From Pseudomonadota bacterium (GTDB taxonomy: Bacteria; Myxococcota; Polyangia; Polyangiales; Polyangiaceae): DNA of 16,471 nt. Position 1 is the stretch's first letter. Every line of letters starts with the position of its first letter. The stretch is from the NCBI GenBank assembly GCA_023419055.1, contig JAEZYO010000945.1:1-16471 (forward strand), written 5' to 3'. Under the pieces are notes generated by a model, which saw nothing but the letters and a program-made list of their open reading frames with translations, did not search any database and was not told the origin of the DNA. The translations under genes and the position numbers were made by a program. Below, piece by piece: positions 6,967 to 13,950 of this stretch.

Positions 6967-8817
6967 ATGGGCACTGATTCTCAGCGGCCCGCGTCGGGTC
7001 GCGCGGCGCTCATGGCCTTCATCTCACGAGAGCGCTGGGGGCTGCTCGTCGCTGCGCTGTTCCTTGCCGGGGGAGCCATAGCGTACGCGACCACTCCCGC
7101 AGCGTGGCGACCGGGCTCCGACGGATACTACTCGTACCTCTACGCCCGCTCGCTCGCGTTCGACGGCGACATCGACTTTACGAACGACTATCGCACGTGC
7201 GGCGATCCGTTCGGGCTCGGAGTCGATCGCGGCACGGGGCACCCCGACAACATCTTCTACGTCGGTCCGGCGTTGCTCTGGACGCCGGTGCTCCTGGTGA
7301 TGCGACTCATCGGTCTTTCGGGAAACGGCTGTGGGCTTCCCTGGACGCTCATTTGCCTCGGCTTGACCACGCTCGTCGGTGCGGCGGCTTCGCTCTTCAC
7401 CTACGCGTTCCTGTCGGCGTTCTTTTCCAGAGGTCTGGCCGCCCTGGCCGTGGCGCTCACGCTGTTCGGAGGTCCGGCGCTGCTCTTCGCCGGCGCGCTC
7501 CCGAGCTACGGCCACCTTTACGAGCTCGCCTTCAGCAGCCTGTTCGGCCTCGCTTGCGTGAGGAGCATCGGCTCACCGTCTCATCGATGGTTCGTCTGCT
7601 TGGCGCTCACGCTGGCGGCCCTGATACTGCAGCGCGCGAGCAACCTGAGTTTCGTCTTGTTGCCCGTCGTTCTGGCCTCGTCTCGCGGGGAGAGTCAGCG
7701 CTTTCGTCTCATGGCGGCGACGGCTGGAGGGCTCCTGCTCGGAGCCGGCCCGGTGCTGCTGATCAACGCTTACCTCTACGATTCGTTCTTCACCTTCTCG
7801 CATGGGCCCTACTTCCTGAACCTCGAGCACGCTCATCCTTGGCTGACGCTCTTCGACGCCGAGGAGGGAGTGTTCCTCTACTGGCCCGCGGTCTGGCCAT
7901 CGCTGTTCGGTCTCTTCTTCGTTCGAGAGCCAAAGCTCCGGTTGTTTGCGCGAGCCCTGGGCGCGATCGCCTTGATCCTGTTGCTCATCAATTCCTCTGC
8001 CATCGACTGGGCCCCCGCTCGCCGCTTCTTGAGCCTCGCGCCGTTCTTCGCGCTGGGGATCGCCGCTCTGCTCGCTCGCATCACCGACAAGCTCGGTAAG
8101 CCTGACGGGCCGTACGGCGTGCTCGCGGCGGGTGCGATCGTGCTTCCCCTGTGGTCCTGGTCACTCGGTTTCACCTGGGGCGCGAGCCGGGGCTACGTCG
8201 AGCTCGGCAAGCCACAGACCCAGGCATCGCTCTACGGCGGCGGGATCACGGCGTTCTGGATGCTCCTGGATCGGACGGTAGGTACCGTTCCCATCTTGCC
8301 CGCCGAGCTCTGGACGGCTGCACGCTACGGGGTCGATCACCGCGCCTTCGGGGACGCCGCCTTCCCCCGCTGGTACGTGCGAGATTTTCGGACTCTCGAG
8401 TGGCAGGGACGCCGAATCGATCTGGACGTGCTGACGCAGCAGCGACTGACCGAGGGGTTATCTCCCGCTACAAGCCGCGGGGCCATGAGAATGAAGGCGA
8501 CGACGGCGCGCGCGATCTTCGCCACCCAGTGGCCATTCGTGACGCACCTCCTCTTGGGCGCCGAGTCGGCGGCTCCGACTCGGGTGCGTGTCGGGTCGGC
8601 CCACCGCGGCGACACTTGGTGGTCGGAGTGGAAAGCGCTGAGCGGCAAGCAGCAGCTCGTTTTCAACGTCCAGGCGGCAGAGCTGAGCTCCGGGATCCAG
8701 GAGCTCTTGATTCAAGAAGAAGGCAAGACGCCCACGGTCACGCTCCGTTCTCTCGAGCTCGACGACCGGGCTGAGCGGCACGCGATCGCTCCTGAGCGTG
8801 CGCTCCAAGAGCGTTAG
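6967..8817 (+). CDS. Polytopic membrane protein, GT-C glycosyltransferase-like
   Basis: The product has 616 residues. An N-terminal helix (about 24-43) is followed by a periplasmic-type loop with SDGYYSYLYARSLAFDGDID (51-70). An acidic residue in this first loop is the usual catalytic feature of GT-C enzymes, which move sugars from polyprenyl phosphate carriers onto lipids, glycans or proteins at the outer face of the inner membrane. About ten more helices run to roughly residue 405, with the FDAEEGVFLYWPAVWPSLFG and WAPARRFLSLAPFFALG segments typical of PMT-like families. A soluble C-terminal region (about 430-616) is predicted periplasmic and strand-rich, perhaps a carbohydrate-binding beta-sandwich. 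The start may instead be the ATG at 7012, since neither start has a good Shine-Dalgarno. The stop overlaps the convergent yjbR gene by four bases. The substrate is unknown. Confidence 0.68.
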   Translation: MGTDSQRPASGRAALMAFISRERWGLLVAALFLAGGAIAYATTPAAWRPGSDGYYSYLYARSLAFDGDIDFTNDYRTCGDPFGLGVDRGTGHPDNIFYVGPALLWTPVLLVMRLIGLSGNGCGLPWTLICLGLTTLVGAAASLFTYAFLSAFFSRGLAALAVALTLFGGPALLFAGALPSYGHLYELAFSSLFGLACVRSIGSPSHRWFVCLALTLAALILQRASNLSFVLLPVVLASSRGESQRFRLMAATAGGLLLGAGPVLLINAYLYDSFFTFSHGPYFLNLEHAHPWLTLFDAEEGVFLYWPAVWPSLFGLFFVREPKLRLFARALGAIALILLLINSSAIDWAPARRFLSLAPFFALGIAALLARITDKLGKPDGPYGVLAAGAIVLPLWSWSLGFTWGASRGYVELGKPQTQASLYGGGITAFWMLLDRTVGTVPILPAELWTAARYGVDHRAFGDAAFPRWYVRDFRTLEWQGRRIDLDVLTQQRLTEGLSPATSRGAMRMKATTARAIFATQWPFVTHLLLGAESAAPTRVRVGSAHRGDTWWSEWKALSGKQQLVFNVQAAELSSGIQELLIQEEGKTPTVTLRSLELDDRAERHAIAPERALQER

Positions 8818-9203
8818 CTACCGCCTTCCAACCTGGCGACGAGCTTTCGCGGTGCCACGAACACGTAAGCGTCACGCACGAGCGCGGCGACGTGCTTCCA
8901 GTCCGGCTTGGTGTCGAGCACGACGCCGACCCAACCCTTCGACCCCACGTACGGCGGGCGGAAGTAACGCTCCGAGTCTTGCTCGAGCAAGCGCTCCTGC
9001 ACTCCGTGCCGCTGCGGGAGCCACACCGAGAGGTGCGGCGCACCATGGTGATGGTCGTCCAGCATCGCGAACACCTTGCCCCGACCGGCGAACCACGTGG
9101 GCTCGCCGTGGGATGCGCGCTCGTTTGCTTCCGGCAGTGCGAGGCAGATCTTTCTCAGGCGCTCGATGGAGGCTTCATCACCCTTCGAGCCATGCGGCTT
9201 CAT
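8814..9203 (-). CDS. MmcQ/YjbR family protein
   Basis: The 129-residue protein fits the family's usual 110-130. Family signatures are visible in order: LRKICLALPEANERASHGEPTWF near the N-terminus, GKVFAMLDD, LSVWLP, the RYFRPPYVGSKGWVGVVLD block (around 83-101), and WKHVAALVRDAYVFVAPRKL at the end. These are small cytosolic proteins with a double-wing or CyaY-like fold. They are often annotated as DNA-binding, but the molecular role is not settled. Start ATG 9203-9201 has GGGAG about 12 bases upstream. The gene is divergent from dinB, with the LexA-type box between them, so it may share SOS control, though the promoter-like elements point toward dinB. It ends in a four-base stop overlap with the gene before it. 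Confidence 0.85.
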   Translation of the reverse strand: MKPHGSKGDEASIERLRKICLALPEANERASHGEPTWFAGRGKVFAMLDDHHHGAPHLSVWLPQRHGVQERLLEQDSERYFRPPYVGSKGWVGVVLDTKPDWKHVAALVRDAYVFVAPRKLVARLEGGS

Positions 9204-9235
9204 GGTCGACTTGTCTCCCAGGATGGTCCGGGGAC

Positions 9236-9264
9236 TTTACCTGAACGGATGTTTAGTTCATAGT
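9236..9264 (+). promoter_or_regulatory. Candidate sigma-70 type promoter of dinB
   Basis: TTTACC at 9236-9241 (4 of 6 to TTGACA) and CATAGT at 9259-9264 (4 of 6 to TATAAT) are 17 bases apart, the optimal spacing. Transcription would begin near 9271, about ten bases before the dinB ATG, giving a very short leader. That fits the lack of a Shine-Dalgarno there. The LexA-type box lies almost exactly between the two hexamers. Confidence 0.5.
9240..9256 (+). promoter_or_regulatory. LexA-type SOS operator upstream of dinB
   Basis: The site reads CCTGAACGGATGTTTAG. Its reverse complement, CTAAACATCCGTTCAGG, agrees at all 17 positions with the degenerate LexA-binding consensus for Myxococcus xanthus as I recall it (CTRHAMRYBYGTTCAGS). 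It fills the spacer of the candidate dinB promoter, so bound LexA would block polymerase. Its position ahead of a damage-tolerance polymerase supports the call independently. Confidence 0.72.
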
Positions 9265-9281
9265 CCTTTCTGGTTTCGGCC

Positions 9282-10502
9282 ATGGCCCTCGCGGCGCCGC
9301 GCATCTGCTGCCTCGACCTCGATACGTTCTTCGTGTCGGTCGAGCGGCTCCTCGATCCGCGGCTCATCGGTAAGCCCGTGGTCGTGGGAGGGCTCCCGGG
9401 CCAGCGAGGGGTCGTGACCGCGGCCAGCTACGAGGTGCGCGCGCTCGGCGTGCGCTCGGGCATGTCGCTCACGAAGGCGGTCGAGCTTGCGCCGCATGCC
9501 ATCTACTTGCCGACGCGTCACGGCGTGTACGGCGACTATTCCGCCCGGGTGAGGCGCATCGCCGAGGGTTACACGCCGGTGTCCCAGGTCGCCAGCATCG
9601 ACGAGATGTTCCTCGACTTCTCCGGCTGCGAGAGCCTCTACTTCGCTCCGGTGGACTCGGGGCCCGACGCGACGATCGAGCGCGTGGTTCGGAAGCTCAC
9701 GGACGAGATTCAGGCCGAGGTGGGCTTGCCGTCGAGCGCCGGGATCGCCACCAGCCGCTCCGTCGCCAAAGTCGCGAGTGGTCTCGCCAAGCCGCGCGGC
9801 GTGCTGATGGTCCCCGCGGGAGGTGAGCGTGCCTTTCTCGGTCCCTTACCCGTCAGGAAGTTTCCGGGCATCGGCCCAGTGGCGGAGCAGAAGCTCCTCG
9901 CGCTCGGGCTCACCACGCTAGCTGATGTGGAGGCAGCTCCGCTCCCCTTGTTGAAGCGCGTCTTCGGCGCCTGGGCGGAGTCGGTCGTGCGCGGCTGCCG
10001 CGGCCTCGGAGCGCACGAGCTCGGGCGTGAACGCCCTGCCTTTCAGGAGCACGATCCATCCGGCAGCGCCGTGGGTACGATCTCGAACGAACGCACCTTT
10101 CGCGAGGACGTGCGCGATCCGGCCTGCATCGATGCCATGCTCTGCGCGCTCTGCGAGCGGGTGTGCTTTCGAGCCAGAAAGCGCGGGGTCAAGGCGCGAA
10201 CCGTCTCGCTCAAGCTGCGTTACGCGGACTTTCAGACGCTCCAGCGCTCGCGCACCATCACGCCCACTTGTTCGGAGCTCGAGCTGTACCCGGTGATCCG
10301 TGATCTCTTCGATCAGGCTCGCACTCGTCGCACCGCCATTCGTCTGCTCGGTATCTGTCTCTCGAACTTGCGCCCCGTCGGGCAGCAGCTCTCTCTGTTC
10401 GATCACACGGAGCCGCTGCACCGGGCGGTGGACGGAGTACGCGCGCGCTTCGGGTACGACGCCCTGCGCATCGCGCTCGCCGACACTCAGCGCGACGAGT
10501 GA
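9282..10502 (+). CDS. dinB: Y-family translesion DNA polymerase (Pol IV/DinB type)
   Basis: The product has 406 residues. The palm metal ligands are Asp12 in DLDTFFVSVE and Asp107-Glu108 in ASIDEMFLDFSG. Phe17 matches the steric gate (E. coli Phe13) that excludes ribonucleotides. The GVVTAASYEVRALGVRSGMS segment (about 45-64) is the usual finger motif. FPGIGPVAEQKLLALGL (about 194-210) is the helix-hairpin-helix of the thumb, and the little-finger domain follows. QLSLF at 369-373 is a sliding-clamp binding motif, followed by a helical tail (LHRAVDGVRARFGYDALRIAL) common in this subgroup. It is expected to copy across damaged bases, with low fidelity, at stalled forks. The start at 9282 sits 25 bases after the LexA-type box. 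No imuA or dnaE2 neighbour is seen. Confidence 0.95.
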   Translation: MALAAPRICCLDLDTFFVSVERLLDPRLIGKPVVVGGLPGQRGVVTAASYEVRALGVRSGMSLTKAVELAPHAIYLPTRHGVYGDYSARVRRIAEGYTPVSQVASIDEMFLDFSGCESLYFAPVDSGPDATIERVVRKLTDEIQAEVGLPSSAGIATSRSVAKVASGLAKPRGVLMVPAGGERAFLGPLPVRKFPGIGPVAEQKLLALGLTTLADVEAAPLPLLKRVFGAWAESVVRGCRGLGAHELGRERPAFQEHDPSGSAVGTISNERTFREDVRDPACIDAMLCALCERVCFRARKRGVKARTVSLKLRYADFQTLQRSRTITPTCSELELYPVIRDLFDQARTRRTAIRLLGICLSNLRPVGQQLSLFDHTEPLHRAVDGVRARFGYDALRIALADTQRDE

Positions 10503-10510
10503 CAGCGATG

Positions 10511-10546
10511 GGCGAGCTCGCACGTCGAGTCGACTCGTTGCTCGCC
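10511..10546. terminator. Nested inverted repeat between convergent dinB and GFA genes
   Basis: GGCGAGC (10511-10517) pairs with GCTCGCC (10540-10546). Between them lies a perfect 12-base palindrome, CGAGTCGACTCG (10526-10537). The element lies in the 43-base gap between the two stop codons and has the right place and symmetry for a bidirectional terminator, but it has no T run on either side. Confidence 0.45.
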
Positions 10547-10980
10547 TACTCGGCCAGCATGGTACCCGAGCCGCCCATCTCCTTCGGAAGGTCCTGTTGC
10601 TTCGGCAAACCATCGTGGAGATGCAGCACCGTCTCGCCGTAGTTGACGTGCAGGGCCGGAGAGAACGGTAGCTCGGGGAGCACGGCGGCGTAGACGTCGG
10701 TCACCCCCCAGGTTGGGTGCTCCGTGAAGAGGTGGCCGCCGCAAACCTTGCACCACTTGCGGACGCTCTGCTCGCTCTTCTGGAACTGACCAACCTGATC
10801 CGCGCCGCGGGTCACCCTGACCGCCTCCGGCGACCAGAGCGTGAAGGCGTTGACCGGACCCGCCGACCACTCGCGACACGAGCTGCAGTGGCAGTAGCCC
10901 ATGGCCTCGGGCTCTCCGACCGCCTTGAGCTCCACGGCACCGCAGAAGCAATGACCCGTGAATTCCTTCTGTTCCGACAT
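10546..10980 (-). CDS. GFA-family zinc-binding protein (CENP-V/GFA fold)
   Basis: The product has 144 residues. The family's zinc ligands are present: the structural pair C11-x-C13, the cluster C30-x-C32-x-x-C35 (YCHCSSC) and C77-x-x-C80-G (WCKVCGGHLF). Family members were named for glutathione-dependent formaldehyde activation, but most have no proven reaction, so a link to formaldehyde should not be assumed. The C-terminus (HVNYGETVLHLHDGLPKQQ) is the usual GFA ending. Start ATG 10980-10978 is supported by AAGGAG nine bases upstream (10995-10990). It is probably a single-gene unit, as its downstream neighbour is convergent and its upstream neighbour divergent. Confidence 0.9.
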   Translation of the reverse strand: MSEQKEFTGHCFCGAVELKAVGEPEAMGYCHCSSCREWSAGPVNAFTLWSPEAVRVTRGADQVGQFQKSEQSVRKWCKVCGGHLFTEHPTWGVTDVYAAVLPELPFSPALHVNYGETVLHLHDGLPKQQDLPKEMGGSGTMLAE

Positions 10981-11240
10981 GGCATCCCACTCCTTGTTCG
11001 GAGGCTCTCCCCGCCTCGTCTCGACAATCTGAGGATCGGTCAGCGCCTTGGAAAGGCGTTTGCCCTCGCCGCGAGCGGGAGTTCTATTGCGACTTCAACG
11101 CAAGGCCGGGCCGGAGCGGGTCGACTTCATTTTTTGGTGACCCGATTCGCGCGGGATGGGTACTGGTGAGAGCGCCCCGGTTCCATGCCCTCGTTGCCTG
11201 AATACCCCCGCGAAACGGCTCCTCGGCCCGAGGTCGCGCG
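10981..11240. other. Divergent intergenic region between GFA gene and ECF operon
   Basis: These 260 bases should carry the promoters of both units. Seen: a hairpin at 11042-11060 (AGCGCCTT, loop GGA, AAGGCGTT, with one G-T pair), an inverted repeat CGGGTC/GACCCG at 11117-11122 and 11139-11144 flanking a six-T run (11130-11135), and a palindrome at 11221-11233 over the sigma gene's ribosome binding site. No classic ECF-type GGAAC -35 box was found. Confidence 0.4.
11221..11233 (+). promoter_or_regulatory. Palindrome covering the Shine-Dalgarno of the ECF sigma gene
   Basis: CCTCGG, C, CCGAGG forms a 13-base palindrome. Its right arm supplies GAGG (11230-11233), the likely ribosome binding site 7 bases before the ATG at 11241. 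In RNA, CCTC could pair with GAGG around a five-base loop and lower translation of the sigma factor. As DNA it could be an operator half-site pair. Confidence 0.4.
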
Positions 11241-11900
11241 ATGAGCGGCCGCCGAGCCGAGGCGGCTCCCCTGCGGCTGGTCACACCGGAGCTCACTCGG
11301 GCAGCCCAGGACCGGCACGACGAGCTCGCCGATCTTGCTGGTGCGGCGGCGTTGGGCGAGCCGGGCGCGGTCCGCACGTTCCTCGTCATGGTGCTGCCGC
11401 ACGCCTTCAAGGTCGTGCGGCGCGTCCTCGGCACGCGTCACCCGGACGTCGAGGACACCGTGCAGGAGAGCGCTTCCAACATCCTGAAGGCGCTGCCGCG
11501 CTACCGCGGGGACGCCTCGGTGCTCCACTTCGTGTGTCGGGTCGCGGTGCTCACGGCCATGAACGTGCGGCGCCGTCACTCGGCGCACAAGCGCGCCTTC
11601 TTGCGGGACGACGACGCCTCGCTCGAAGCGCTCCCGAGCTTGCGAGGCGCTCCCGACGCGGAGCTCGTCGCACGCGAGAGCGCGGAGGCGGTGCGCGAGC
11701 TCCTCGATACGCTGCCTCTCGAGCAGGCGGAGGTGCTCGCGCTGCACTGCGTGCTCGGCTACACCATCCCGGAGATCGCCGCGACCTCGAGCATCCCGGC
11801 GGAGACGGTGCGCAGCCGGCTTCGGCTCTCGAAGCAGGCGTTGCGCGATCGTGCGCTCCACGACCCGAGGCTTCTCGAGCTCGTCAAGGAGTCGCGATGA
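11241..11900 (+). CDS. ECF-type RNA polymerase sigma factor
   Basis: The product has 219 residues. Region 2 spans about 42-112, with HPDVEDTVQESASNILKALP (67-86) matching the DxEDxxQE core-binding segment, then RYRGDASVLHFVCRVAVLTAMNVRRR for promoter melting and -10 contact. Region 4 (about 155-206) has the LPLEQAEVLALHCVLGYTIPEIA helix-turn-helix lead-in and the SIPAETVRSRLRLSKQALR recognition helix. Regions 1.1 and 3 are absent, so this is an ECF (group IV) factor. The N-terminal 30 residues are an unrecognised extension. GAGGT lies 6 bases before the ATG. The stop overlaps the next gene's start (ATGA), the usual coupling of a sigma factor to its anti-sigma. The target promoter is unknown; by analogy it probably includes its own operon. 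Confidence 0.92.
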   Translation: MSGRRAEAAPLRLVTPELTRAAQDRHDELADLAGAAALGEPGAVRTFLVMVLPHAFKVVRRVLGTRHPDVEDTVQESASNILKALPRYRGDASVLHFVCRVAVLTAMNVRRRHSAHKRAFLRDDDASLEALPSLRGAPDAELVARESAEAVRELLDTLPLEQAEVLALHCVLGYTIPEIAATSSIPAETVRSRLRLSKQALRDRALHDPRLLELVKESR

Positions 11901-12751
11901 GCGACGAGCTCGACACGGTGGAGGAACGCTTGCTGCGCGCGGCGACGCGCGGTTTCGAGCTCGAGTCTTCGGTCGAGGTCGATGACGCGGCTCGCATCGA
12001 TCGCCTGGCTCGGCAGTTCGAGAAGCGAGGGCGCCGCGCCGCGAGACCGCCGATTCGTCGAGTCGCACTGGGGGTTGCGGCGGCCCTCCTGCTCGTCGGC
12101 ACGGTCGTGGGGGCCATCCAGCTCACGGTCGGTTTCTCACCGTCAGCCTCCCCCGCCGCGCCGTCCCACGCGCCCCCACGTGAAGCTCCTCCGCCGCCGG
12201 TCATGGCGCCTCGCGCGACTCCACGGGCGGTCCCGGCGGCGTCAGCAGCGCCTTCGCCGACCCCGTCCGCGAGCGCGCCTGCGCGGGCCGCGTGGAGAGC
12301 GGTTGCGCCCGAGGTTCGCGCCCCGGAGCTGCCGTTCGAGCCGGCAGCGAGCGAAGTCCCGCCTCCTCCTGCACCTCCGCCGGTGAGCGCTATCGAGCTC
12401 TTCTCTGCCGCAAACAAGGCCCGCAGCCGCGGCGATGCGACGAGCGCCCTCGCGCTCTACGCGCGCCTGCAGTCGGAGTACCCCTCGGCGCCCGAGGCGC
12501 TCGCCGCCAGGATCTCGATCGGCATGCTCGAGCTGCAGCGCGGCCGAGCGAGCGCCGCCCTGACTCAGTTCAGGGCTTACCGTGACGCGCAAGCTCGCTC
12601 GCTGCGGGCCGAAGCGCTGTGGGGCGAAGCGGAGGCCCTGCGCGCGCTCGGGCGGAGCGGGGAAGAGCGCGCCGTGCTCGAGCGCCTGTTGCTCGACCAC
12701 CCCGCGTCGGCCTACGCTCCGGCGGCACGAAAGCGCCTCGGGAGAGACTGA
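11897..12751 (+). CDS. Single-pass membrane protein with TPR-like periplasmic domain, probable anti-sigma factor
   Basis: The product has 284 residues from the ATG overlapping the sigma gene's stop. Residues 1-52 are helical, charged and cytoplasmic (DTVEERLLRAATRGF, RIDRLARQFEKRGRR), and could hold the sigma factor. There is no HxxxCxxC, so it is not a zinc-type (ZAS) anti-sigma. A membrane helix follows at about 56-78, then an 85-residue Pro/Ala/Ser linker that probably crosses the periplasm. Residues 165-282 form alternating helices with small/large TPR-like spacing (AANKARSRGDATSALALYARLQSEYP, LLLDHPASAYAPAARKRL), similar to the YbgF/CpoB or BamD type. The anti-sigma role is inferred from position, coupling and topology, not from a recognised anti-sigma domain. 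The TPR part would bind a partner, plausibly one of the two envelope proteins encoded next. Confidence 0.75.
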   Translation: MSDELDTVEERLLRAATRGFELESSVEVDDAARIDRLARQFEKRGRRAARPPIRRVALGVAAALLLVGTVVGAIQLTVGFSPSASPAAPSHAPPREAPPPPVMAPRATPRAVPAASAAPSPTPSASAPARAAWRAVAPEVRAPELPFEPAASEVPPPPAPPPVSAIELFSAANKARSRGDATSALALYARLQSEYPSAPEALAARISIGMLELQRGRASAALTQFRAYRDAQARSLRAEALWGEAEALRALGRSGEERAVLERLLLDHPASAYAPAARKRLGRD

Positions 12752-12756
12752 GTTTC

Positions 12757-13902
12757 ATGCCGGTGAGTTCGCGCGGGCTCCTTCGCTGCGCCCTGGCTCT
12801 CTCGCTCGTTGCGGTCGCGATCGCAACGCCGAGCGCTGCGCGCGCCGAACCGGCAGCGGGCGCGATCCAGGATTTGCCTCCAGCCGTTCACCTGACCGTC
12901 GTCGGCGACGCACCCATGAGCCTCGATGAGCGACTGGTGAGCTGGTTCCCGGCCGATTCGGTCTTCACCAGCGTCACTCGGCAGCACGCGCTCGACCCCG
13001 CGGAGGTGCTGCAGCCGTCGCGGAGCGCGCGGGTGGGCGTGTGGATCGTCGTGCGAGAGCCTGGCGCTCGACTCTTCTTCAGCGTGGAGCGGGCGCCCGG
13101 GTCCGCTCCTCGCTACCTGACGAGCGACCTCGAGCTCGAGCAGGGCCTCGACGAGGTCGGCCTGGAACAGCTCGCTCAGGTCGTCTACCTCTCGAGCCTC
13201 GCGCTCTGGAACGGACAGGCCGAGAGCGAGCGCCGAGAGGTCGAGCGCGCGCTCGAGCTCGGCGCCCTCGCGGAGCCGGCTCCGCGGGCGCCACCTCCGT
13301 ACGTCCCGCCGCCGGTTCCCGCGCCTTCTGCTGCCGAGTCAGCGCCCAGCGCCGCAACGAAGAGCGCCGGTTCCTGGCGGGTTCACAGCGGATTCGGGTA
13401 CTCGGTGCGCGGGCGCGGCGACGAAGGGCTCGCGCATGGTCCGGGTGCCCTCTTCGGCTACCTGCGCTCGAACGAGCGCGGCAGCCTGGGCGCGCTCGCC
13501 CGCGCGGATCTCTTCATCCCCGCGAGGCCCGAGAATCGCGACGTCGAGCTCGACGTGCGCGGCTATTCACTCAGAGTAGGCGCGCTCTATTCGCCCTCAC
13601 TCACGCGCTCGCTCTTCTTGCGTGTCGAGCTCGGCGCGGGGCTCGATCTGATTCGCTACTCCACCTACGCCGTCGGCGACCCCGAGCTCCGGAGCGAGAC
13701 TGGAGACATCGACGTGCGCCCCCTTGTCCACGCGAGCGCTGGCGCGGAGCTTCGCGCTGGCGAATGGCGCTTCGGCTTGTCGGGGCTGCTCGCGATCCAG
13801 CTCTTGCAGACGCGCTATGACGTGGCGGAGCTCGCCGGCCACTCGGCATTGATCGAGCCCTGGACCCTCCAACCCGGCGTCGCCGTCGACGTCACCTATT
13901 GA
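12757..13902 (+). CDS. Secreted envelope protein with probable C-terminal beta-barrel
   Basis: The product has 381 residues from the ATG at 12757, with GGAGAGA nine bases upstream. That start gives a clean signal peptide cleaved after ARA at residue 30. The longer in-frame extension upstream lies inside the previous gene and is rejected. Residues about 40-165 form a globular alpha/beta region (LVSWFPADSVF, RVGVWIVVREPGARLFFSVE) without a family I recognise. A Pro/Ala linker follows (about 168-200), then a strand-rich end (about 205-381) with GFGYSVRGRG, GYSLRVGALYSPS and LFLRVELGAGLDLIRYS, ending in VAVDVTY. The terminal aromatic residue and alternating pattern fit an outer-membrane barrel. 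It lies 5 bases after the TPR gene in the same operon. The function is unknown; it may anchor the neighbouring lipoprotein. Confidence 0.7.
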   Translation: MPVSSRGLLRCALALSLVAVAIATPSAARAEPAAGAIQDLPPAVHLTVVGDAPMSLDERLVSWFPADSVFTSVTRQHALDPAEVLQPSRSARVGVWIVVREPGARLFFSVERAPGSAPRYLTSDLELEQGLDEVGLEQLAQVVYLSSLALWNGQAESERREVERALELGALAEPAPRAPPPYVPPPVPAPSAAESAPSAATKSAGSWRVHSGFGYSVRGRGDEGLAHGPGALFGYLRSNERGSLGALARADLFIPARPENRDVELDVRGYSLRVGALYSPSLTRSLFLRVELGAGLDLIRYSTYAVGDPELRSETGDIDVRPLVHASAGAELRAGEWRFGLSGLLAIQLLQTRYDVAELAGHSALIEPWTLQPGVAVDVTY

Positions 13903-13950
13903 GTGGATGATCCTTTGACCCGATCCTCACGTCACGAACACTGGGTGAGC

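Noticed and set aside
11117..11144. Inverted repeat CGGGTC/GACCCG around a six-T run as a terminator or operator
   Set aside because: It has only 6 bp of stem with a 16-base loop, the T run is inside the loop, and no gene ends here. It is noted only within the intergenic entry.
11156..11896. Extension of the TPR-protein frame back through the sigma gene
   Set aside because: It lies in another frame over a clear sigma factor; the ATGA overlap at 11897 gives a natural start and a sensible protein.
12619..12756. Longer N-terminus for the 381-residue envelope protein
   Set aside because: It would bury the signal peptide behind 46 Arg-rich residues and overlap the preceding gene; the ATG at 12757 has a good Shine-Dalgarno.
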